From positions 2,387,001 to 2,451,000 of the forward strand of contig NC_012874.2 of assembly GCF_000003195.3 (NCBI RefSeq): a DNA stretch of 64,000 bases, given 5' to 3'. Origin of the DNA: Sorghum bicolor (taxonomy: Eukaryota; Streptophyta; Magnoliopsida; Poales; Poaceae). Under the pieces are notes generated by a model. The model made no database searches, was not told where the DNA came from, and saw only the letters and a program-made list of their open reading frames with translations. This document shows positions 56,541 to 64,000 of the stretch, piece by piece. A program made the position numbers and the translations under genes. Position 1 is the first letter of the stretch, and each line of letters starts with the position of its first letter.

Positions 56541-57779
56541 ATATTGTTTTCAACTATGTTGATACATCTTCATGTGGCATCTTATTTACCAACCCTGCTC
56601 TGCTGCCTCCTTTGTTTGAAGAAACACTCTGGAGAAATGTTGTCCTGTTAATGCGCTTTGGTATCAGGCTCACCAGCTCAAGTTATCTTGTGCCATCCCA
56701 GTTTTATAAGTATGTTCAGAGGGGGGAACAATTAACAAATTAACAGGTGTAGCAACATTCGCTCCTTATTGTTGTATATTTGTGTAACTGATCCTGATGT
56801 CCTGGGGATAAAATCAATGATCTCGACCTTTTTTTCCTGATAAAATTCATATATTTTAAACCCTGTATTATCCCCTCACTGTTTGCAGTGGTTACCGTTT
56901 GTAATTCCATGGATTAAGAGAATAAGAACAGGCTCTAACAATCACGCTTCGGTTAACATTAAGTTTGATGTTTTTGAAGGCTTTTGTTTCTCTATTCACC
57001 ATTTCTGGACGCAAGGTTATAAAAATGAATATTGCTTCTACAGGCCACTTTAATGTAACATGATCTGCCAACTCAACGCCTACTGTTCAGTGGTTACCGT
57101 TTGTAATTCCATGGATTAATAGAATAAGAACAAGCTCTAACAATCACGCTTCGGTTAACATTAAGTTTGATGTTTTTGAAGGCTTTTGTTTCTCTATTCA
57201 CCATTTCTGGACGCAAGGTTATAAAAATGAATATTGCTTCTACAGGCCACTTTAATGTAACATGATCTGCCAACTCAACGCCTACTGTACAGGCCCGGCA
57301 TGCATGTTCCTTCTGTTATCATTCCTTTGTGACGTGGAGTTCCACCTGTGCTTTCGAGGTATGTTCTAAACTCAAAAGTGTTTTTGTGATCTTTCATGTT
57401 AGATGTTCCCTATTTATGCAATGTGGGCATTGTCTATTATTAGCGTGCTGATCATTTGTTTGTGTAACAGGTCTTGTGAAGTTTCTCTTGTTGATATTGA
57501 ACACGTAACCATACAACATTGCATAATTTCAGTAGAGGGAAAGTATGTCAATATTTGTCCAGAAGAGGCAGATTCTTACAATCTCATGCAGAGACTTGTT
57601 CTGAATTCTGTTTGATAGTTATTATTTTCCCCTTAGTACTGTGTTGGTTCGTGACTCTAGTAGGATTTTGCTCAATGCTGCTCATGTGTTATATATGTTT
57701 CCTTGAAACAAAAATCAAGAGCCTTGAATGCTTTTTTTTTTAAAAAAGTAAGGATTGTGCTTATACTTGGCTCACATTC
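56541..57779 (+). repeat. PPR-B 3' flank with a 202-bp tandem duplication
   Basis: The first ~400 bp match the PPR-C 3' flank nearly base for base. The unit 56886-57087 (cagtggttaccgtttg ... cgcctactgt) is repeated at 57088-57289 with few changes; PPR-C's flank has one version of it. No gene beyond that. Confidence 0.8.
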
Positions 57780-58275
57780 GTTAGTTCGTTACAGAGAAGA
57801 AATGGTTTCTTCAGTGTGCCATAACATCCAGTTGTTCATTAGGTGATAAAAGTAGCAATGGAGAATTTTGGAAGTGTTTCAGCTGTCAAAAGTATTGTCT
57901 CTGTTAAAACACGTGTAATTTATTTAGTATTTTTAGCTTTTAAATTTGATAACAAACAAACAGGGAGTATTTGTATGAAGAGAGAATGTATGGTCCAATA
58001 GTATGGTGAAATGAGATGGCTACCTTTCCATTTTGTTGTTTTTCCATCGAAGGCCTTAAGAGCAGCCCTTTGAGATGTTGCAGTGATATTTCCAATTTTT
58101 TGACCATTTTCCCCTTGGTTTTTGGCAGACCACAGCCTGAAGCAGCGTGTGTATGTGACCACACCTCCGCCACAGCAAAGTGATCGTTTTTCCAATGGCA
58201 GGGGCAGAGGCAGCGATGGTGGTGCATCCAGCACCGGTGGAAAGTGACAGAGGAGAGATGGCCGTGGTAGTAACA
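57780..58275 (+). pseudogene. Decayed hnRNP copy alpha (last intron and last exon only)
   Basis: 57780-58128 resembles intron 7 of the hnRNP gene (ccataacatccag ... agtattgtctctg). 58129-58275 resembles its last exon (ACACCTCCGCCACAGCAA ... GGTGGTGCATCCAGC), but with a frameshift and an early TGA after GGK. Confidence 0.75.
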
Positions 58276-58329
58276 CTTATGGCAACAACAGTCACAGGGG
58301 CCTTCGATGGAATATCAGCACCATGCAAC

Positions 58330-60060
58330 AACAGTCACAGGGCCTAACTTAAACTGACGTGAATGGAAAAGTGAAGCATTCTGAGTTGCTTTCTCTTCCT
58401 GCTCATGAAGCCAAAGTGTATATTGGGGTCGAGCCAATCGATGAATCTCCTTAAGATCTCAAAAAAAAAAAATTGAGTCGGTTGGAGAAGCCCTGGATGT
58501 GAGTACTGCCTAATTTCTCTGGTTTAGTTTGCAATTGTTTTATTCTGCAATTCATGGTCACTTTTTTATGCAGGTGGAAAGGGGGAAACAAGCTGTATGC
58601 ATTTGTTAATTTCAGAATTAAAAAGTTGCCTTTAGACATTAAAGGCCATCAAGTTGAGCAATAAAGACCTAAAGGTTTGATTCGCTTAGATTCAGAGTTG
58701 ATCTTTGTTTATTCCCTACCATTGATTTATCACCGTTTTTTATATTGATTTTTTTACAAAAAAAGATGGATGCATAAATGATAAAAAAAGCATTTGATAG
58801 CACATGTCTTCCCGAGAGTTGGAAACTAAGTTCAAAATTGTGTTTCTATATACTTTTTGTTTGTAGTTTTGTGAATCACTGTTAGACATAGCAATGTCAT
58901 GGATGTATGATAGTAGGATACGCTCAGATCCGCTTGCTATTCTAAAAAGGGTTTGCAGCAGTTGCATTGTTGATCAATGAACTTAGTTGATTGTAGAATA
59001 CAACCTTGTGATTATTTTGGGACATAACAAAGCACAAGGCTATCTGATTACACTTACATCCTCTTGCTAATTTTGAAAAGCTTGCAGCGGTTGCCCTGCT
59101 GAGTTGAAACTACAGAACCTTGTGTTTACTTGTATTCCAGAAACCAGAACTGTGGATGGTGGTGGATTACGTTTCCATAGTTTGTTGAGATACCTTTGTA
59201 AAGTAGTTTTGGGCCCAAATAATCCAAGCCTACACCAACTTGCATGTAAGCTAAATGCTTTTGCCATATTATCCAAACCTAGTTTTGCAACCCAGAGAAC
59301 GTGAATACACTCTAGTAGTTGCTGGTTACTTGTTACACTTGATTAACTCATATATATCTTGTGACCCTGTTATTTTTTGTTGTTGCAGGAATAGTCTCTT
59401 ACTCTCAGGCTAAGAACAGGCGATTTGTCGGTAATATACCCCATGATTAGACGCATGATGTTTTCAAAAATGCAGTGTTGAGCTGTCGCGGTGAGAATAA
59501 AATCTTTTATTCATATTTTCCTTTGGTCTTCCTGCACGGCAACACCTGTGACTTTGCCTCTGCCACAGCAAGATGGTCTTCATTACTTTTTTTTTTTTGT
59601 GTGTGAAGGAGGTGGCTGTCGTACTCATGGCAGTGGTGGTGCGGCAATGGCAGTGGTGGATCCAGCACCAGTGGAAAGCAGCAGAGGGGCAACAACGGTC
59701 GAAGGGATTATTGTTCCATATTGATGCTAGCATTTGTTGCTGTTGGCATTCAGTAGTTAGACCTTCAGAGCCTAGCACTAAAAGAGTATTGCTGCTGTGT
59801 TACCATGCTGGGTGTATATCTTAGATAGTACTGGAAACTGTACTCTAGTATTTTTTTTCTTTGTGTGGTGTGTCTCGGTAACAAACTGCTGTTGTTAGAA
59901 TGACAATACTGCAAGTGGCAGATGCGGTCTGGGATGATGTGGTATTCTATTTGTGTGCCAAGGTTGAATAGATGTGATAGTCGCTGCTGAAGAAGCAGTG
60001 TACTCTTTTGCCGTGTTCAGTTTGAGGAACTGAATGTGGTGGGTAAAACGAGATGTGCCA
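58330..60060 (+). pseudogene. Decayed hnRNP copy beta (exons 1', 2, 3 and 8)
   Basis: 58355-58498 matches the end of hnRNP exon 1 (SELLSLPAHEAKVYIG, stop after DESP). 58575-58675 matches exon 2, 59390-59480 exon 3 with several stops (SQAKNRRFVGN text broken), and 59530-59725 the last exon, interrupted by a T-run. Exons 4-7 are missing. The 3' flank to about 60060 matches that of the intact gene. Confidence 0.8.
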
Positions 60061-60124
60061 ACCAATCACTACCTCTAGATTAATCTTGAATACTACAGTT
60101 CCAATGTTTATTCTGTGTTGACAA

Positions 60125-60345
60125 AAAAAAAATGAATTCAGTGCTGATCGTCTTTATGTGACATGTCAATTTGCCGGAGTGATTATTCTGTCATGCGCTC
60201 TAATGTTTTGGCTTTGCTCTGTGGAATGCTTTGATGAAATTATATTGAGAAATGTTCTCCTGTTTTCAGCATCAAGTTTATCACAGGTAAAATAATCTTT
60301 CATGCAGTCCTAGTTACATCTAACTGTATTATCGCCAGGGTGCTA
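60125..60345 (+). pseudogene. Orphan 3' flank of a deleted PPR gene
   Basis: 'atgaattcagtgctgatcgtctttatgtgacatg ... gaatgctttgatgaaat ... gagaaatg ... agcatcaagttt' in the same order as the sequence after the PPR-A stop (13302-13420). No PPR frame precedes it. Confidence 0.55.
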
Positions 60346-61047
60346 TTAAACCACAAAAAAGGACGTCTTACTCTCCCAGTCACCCTGCTTCAATCAATCC
60401 TGTCCTGCTCCTGATTCAATTCAAGTCGCCGCTTCGAAGAATTAGGATGTTCTAATTGACTAATTCTTAAAAAAAAACGAAATTTCAGATTATTTTTTTC
60501 AGGCTCTGCAGTATAGAGAACATCAGTATGCGATGATGGAGAAAAGAGGAAAAAAAAATCAACAAAGAGGCGGGTCAATTGGGCCTGATAGCGCCCAGCA
60601 GCAGCACGCCAGTCGCCAGCATCTGCACCCGTCGCTCCACCTCCACCTGCCCAACCACGCCGCCGCCGCCGCCCACCAGCTCCTACCCTCACACAACCCA
60701 GGCCACGGCACACGCAGCTCCGCCCAGCTCACGAGAGTGCTCTCCGGAGGCGGACGCAGCTGCGAACGGTCTCTGCATCTCCAGCGACACACACTCTCCG
60801 CACAGGCCCCTGGCACTCCAGTACTTCACGACCGGCGCCACCCGCGCGCCGACGACCAACACACGCCGCCGCCGCCGCCGCCTCCCTGCAACCTCCTACC
60901 CTCGCAGGGCCAGCCCCTCCACGGCACAGCAGTTGGCAGGTCCGCCAAGCCTACGCGAGCCGCTCTGCATCACCGATCCGGAGCGCGACGCGGCGCCGTC
61001 CACGCCTCTCCACGCTGGGCCGGTAGACGCGCGCACGCCCCGCCGGC
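60346..61047 (+). repeat. PPR-C upstream region with a doubled leader
   Basis: 60655-60770 (ccgccgccgcc ... ctcctaccctcacac ... ccacggcac) is followed by a second related block at 60860-61045 (ccgccgccgcc ... ctcctaccctcgcag ... ccacggcac ... gatccggagcgcgacgcg). PPR-A has a single such leader. Confidence 0.5.
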
Positions 61048-63459
61048 ATGTCGCGCCGCGTGAGCGCCGTCCACGACCGGTGCTTGGAGCTGGAGCGCGT
61101 CATCGCCGACCGCGCCCGCTCGAGAAGCCTCGGCCTCGGTGACGCACTCAAGCTGTTTGACGAATTGCTTCCGCGCGCCAGGCCCGCCTCGGTCGCCGCC
61201 TTCAACCACCTCCTCGCCGCTGTGTCTCGTTCCTCAGGCCGGCGCTCTACCACCTCAGAGTCAGAGACCGTCGTCTCCCTCTTCAACCGGATGGTACGTG
61301 ACTGTTACATCAAGGTGGCTCCCAACCTTTGTACCTACAGCATTCTCATCGGCTGCTTCTGCCGCATGGGCCATCTGGAGCATGGTTTTGCAGCCTTTGG
61401 CCTCATCCTTAAGTCGGGCTGGAGGGTGAATAACATAGTCATCAATCAACTGCTCAATGGTCTCTGTGACGGAAAGAGGGTGGGTGAGGCCATGGACGTT
61501 TTGCTCCAACGAATGCCTGAGCTTGGCTGCATGCCGGATACAGTTTCATACAACATACTTCTCAAGGGTTTGTGCAATGAAAAGAGAGCTGAGGAGGCAC
61601 TTGAGCTGCTCCACATGATGGCTGATGATCAAGTTTGGAGCTGCCCACCAAATGTTGTGTCCTACAGCACCGTCATCAACGGTTTCTTTACCGAGGGTCA
61701 AGTGGACAAACCTTACAACCTATTTCTTGAAATGATGGATCGAGGGATTCCACCTGATGTTGTGACATACACCACAGTAATTGATGGCCTGTGCAAAGCT
61801 CAATTGTTTGATAGGGCTGAGGCTGTCTTTCAGCAGATGATTGATAATGGCGTTAAGCCAAACAATGACACATATAATTGTCTGATCCATGGATACCTCT
61901 CTATTGGGAAGTGGAAAGAGGTGGTACGAATGCTCGAAGAAATGTCTGCAGGCGGTCTTAAACCAAATTGTTGTACTTATGGTTCGCTGCTGAACTACCT
62001 ATGCAAGAATGGAAGATGCAGAGAAGCTAGATTTTTTTTTGATTCTATGATTGGGAAGGGGATAAAACCTTCCGTAACTACCTATGGCATTATGCTTCAT
62101 GGATATGGTAACAAAGGTGCTCTTTCTGAAATGCATGATCTCCTAAATTTGATGGTAGCAAATGGTATTTCACCTAACCATCACATCTTCAACATATTCT
62201 TCAGTGCATATGCTAAATGTGGTATGATAGACAAGGCAATGGATATCTTCAACAAAATGAGGCAGCACGGGTTGAGTCCTGATGCAGTAAGCTACGGAGC
62301 ACTAATAGATGCACTATGCAAGTTAGGCAGGGTGGATGACGCGGAGGTCAAATTCAACCAGATGATCAATGAAGGAGTAACTCCTAACATTGTGGTTTTT
62401 AGCTCTCTTGTTTATGGACTGTGCAGCATTGACAAATGGGAGAAGGTTGAGGAATTATTCTTTGAAATGTTGAATGTAGGAATTCACCCTAACATCGTAT
62501 TCTTCAACACAATATTGTGTAACTTATGCAAAGAAGGACGGGTTATGGAAGGCCAGAGACTCGTTGACTCGATTGAATGCATGGGTGTGAGGCCTGATGT
62601 TATTTCATATAATACATTAATAGATGGCCACTGTTTAGCCGGTACAATTGATGAAGCATCGAAGTTACTTGAGGGTATGGTATCAGTTGGCTTGAAACCT
62701 AACAGTTTTTCTTATAATACATTGCTTCATGGCTACTGTAAAGCTGGAAGGATAGACAGTGCATATAGCCTTTTTCGAAAAATGTTGAGTAACGGTATTA
62801 CACCTGGAGTTGTGACTTATAATACTATACTGCATGGTCTGTTTCAAACCAAGAGATTTTCTGAAGCAAAGGAACTCTATCTCAATATGATCAATAGTGG
62901 AACAAAGTGGGGCATTTACACATACAACACTATTCTAAATGGTCTTTGCAAAAGTAATTGTGTTGATGAAGCATTCAAAATGTTTCAGAGCCTGTGTTCT
63001 AAGGGTCTTCAACTTAACATTATTACTTTCACCATCATGATTGGTGCGTTGCTCAAAGGTGGCAGAAAGGAAGATGCCATGGACTTGTTCGCTGCTATCC
63101 CTGCTAATGGTTTGGTTCCAGATGTTGTGACCTACCGCGTAGTTGCAGAAAATCTTATAGAAGAAGGATCGCTAGAAGAGTTTGACAGTCTGTTTTCAGC
63201 AATGGAAAAGAATGGTACTGCTCCAAACTCACAAATGTTAAATGCTCTAGTTAGGAGGCTGTTGCATAGAGGTGACATAAGCAGGGCTGGGGCTTACCTC
63301 TCCAAACTTGATGAGAGGAATTTCTCAGTTGAGGCTTCCACTACTTCAATGCTTATATCAATTTTCTCCAGTGATGAATATCAGCACCATGCCAAGTCTC
63401 TGCCTAAAAAGTATCGTATCCTAAATGAAGCCAATAGTTCAGCATTGATAAAAAAGTGA
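61048..63459 (+). CDS. Rf1-like P-class PPR protein (PPR-C)
   Basis: Intronless, 803 residues, start MSRRVSAVHDRCLELERVI at 61048; an in-frame stop lies a short way upstream, which fixes this start. It has about 20 PPR motifs and no C-terminal editing domain, and is likely a mitochondrial RNA-binding protein of the restorer-like group. It is closest to PPR-B in repeats 3-12 and 15-20. In repeats 13-14 it reads more like PPR-A (IVFFNTILCNLC, VISYNTLIDGHC against PPR-A VISYTTLIGGHC). This makes it a mosaic. The frame is fully open. Confidence 0.93.
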   Translation: MSRRVSAVHDRCLELERVIADRARSRSLGLGDALKLFDELLPRARPASVAAFNHLLAAVSRSSGRRSTTSESETVVSLFNRMVRDCYIKVAPNLCTYSILIGCFCRMGHLEHGFAAFGLILKSGWRVNNIVINQLLNGLCDGKRVGEAMDVLLQRMPELGCMPDTVSYNILLKGLCNEKRAEEALELLHMMADDQVWSCPPNVVSYSTVINGFFTEGQVDKPYNLFLEMMDRGIPPDVVTYTTVIDGLCKAQLFDRAEAVFQQMIDNGVKPNNDTYNCLIHGYLSIGKWKEVVRMLEEMSAGGLKPNCCTYGSLLNYLCKNGRCREARFFFDSMIGKGIKPSVTTYGIMLHGYGNKGALSEMHDLLNLMVANGISPNHHIFNIFFSAYAKCGMIDKAMDIFNKMRQHGLSPDAVSYGALIDALCKLGRVDDAEVKFNQMINEGVTPNIVVFSSLVYGLCSIDKWEKVEELFFEMLNVGIHPNIVFFNTILCNLCKEGRVMEGQRLVDSIECMGVRPDVISYNTLIDGHCLAGTIDEASKLLEGMVSVGLKPNSFSYNTLLHGYCKAGRIDSAYSLFRKMLSNGITPGVVTYNTILHGLFQTKRFSEAKELYLNMINSGTKWGIYTYNTILNGLCKSNCVDEAFKMFQSLCSKGLQLNIITFTIMIGALLKGGRKEDAMDLFAAIPANGLVPDVVTYRVVAENLIEEGSLEEFDSLFSAMEKNGTAPNSQMLNALVRRLLHRGDISRAGAYLSKLDERNFSVEASTTSMLISIFSSDEYQHHAKSLPKKYRILNEANSSALIKK

Positions 63460-64000
63460 ATATTGTTTTCAACTATGTTGATACATCTTCATGTGGCATC
63501 TTATTTACCAACCCTGCTCTGCTGCCTCCTTTGTTTGAAGAAACACTCTTGAGAAATGTTGTCCTGTTAATGCACTTTGGTATCAAGCTCACCAGCTCAA
63601 ATTATCTTGTGCCATCCCAGTTTTATAAGTATGTTCAGAGGGGGGGAGCAATTTACAAATTAACGGGTGTAGCAACATTCGCTCCTTATTGTTATATATT
63701 TGTGTAACAGTTCCTGATGTCCTGGGGATAAAATCAATGATCTCGACCTTTTTTTCATGATAAAATTCATATATTTTTAAACCCTGTATTATGCCCTCAC
63801 TGTTAGCAGTGGTTACCGTTTGTAATTCCATGGATTAAGAGAATAAGAACAAGCTCTAACAATCACGCTTTGGTTGTTTCATATAATATCTTCTACATTA
63901 ATTTTGATGTTTTTGAAGGCTTTTGTTTGTCTATTCACCATTTCTGGACGGGCTGCAAGGTTATAAAAATGAATATTGCTCCTACAGGGCACTTTCATGT
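63460..64000 (+). repeat. PPR-C 3' flank
   Basis: Nearly identical to 56541-57090, with one copy of the 202-bp unit, and shares ccatggattaagagaataag with the PPR-A flank. Runs to the window edge. Confidence 0.8.

Noticed and set aside
1..64000. CRISPR arrays, tRNA or rRNA genes
   Set aside because: No regularly spaced identical repeats with unique spacers and no tRNA A/B box cloverleaf or rRNA core sequence was seen by eye; a tRNAscan run would settle the tRNA question.

Overview
This window is nuclear DNA from a grass, most likely a panicoid such as Sorghum. Evidence: very GC-rich first exons, plant-type introns, dense Tourist/Stowaway-type MITEs, Helitron and CACTA ends, and encoded proteins close to grass and Arabidopsis families. 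All species and family assignments come from reading motifs and memory of the families; no database search was run.

Layout. (1) 1-10.3 kb: two divergent genes for a phosphoglycerate-mutase-fold phosphatase (metal-independent phosphoserine phosphatase type). One runs off the left edge on the minus strand, the other is at 8257-10285 (+). They are separated by 7 kb packed with MITEs. (2) 10.9-15.7 kb: an intronless Rf1-like P-class PPR gene (PPR-A), followed by a decayed third phosphatase copy. (3) 16.2-17.9 kb: a scrap of an unrelated PPR gene and a single-exon F-box/kelch gene. (4) 19.4-29.5 kb: two five-exon GDSL esterase/lipase-like genes (-) in a direct duplication. A 2.1 kb PIF/Harbinger-like element is present in one unit and absent at the matching site of the other. 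(5) 29.5-44 kb: transposon-rich, gene-poor DNA with foldback elements, Helitron ends, a broken pectinesterase gene and a LINE fragment. (6) 44.4-53 kb: a mitochondrial ribosomal protein uL24 gene (-) and a three-RRM hnRNP gene (+) sharing a divergent promoter rich in TGGGCC boxes. (7) 54-63.5 kb: two more Rf1-like PPR genes (PPR-B, PPR-C), with two decayed hnRNP copies and an orphan PPR 3' flank between them.

How it fits together. The most notable system is an expanding RFL (restorer-of-fertility-like) PPR cluster. PPR units were copied together with neighbouring host genes, phosphatase on the left and hnRNP on the right. The passenger copies then decayed while the PPR frames stayed open and diverged at the residues that read RNA. 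PPR-B and PPR-C share a nearly identical 3' third but differ in the middle repeats, which looks like recombination or gene conversion. Other points of interest: both GDSL copies lack the catalytic serine; the phosphatase gene carries a 4-base change that shifts its frame but also makes a new in-frame splice acceptor; and the pectinesterase lost a splice donor at a TA microsatellite.

No tRNA, rRNA or CRISPR features were seen.
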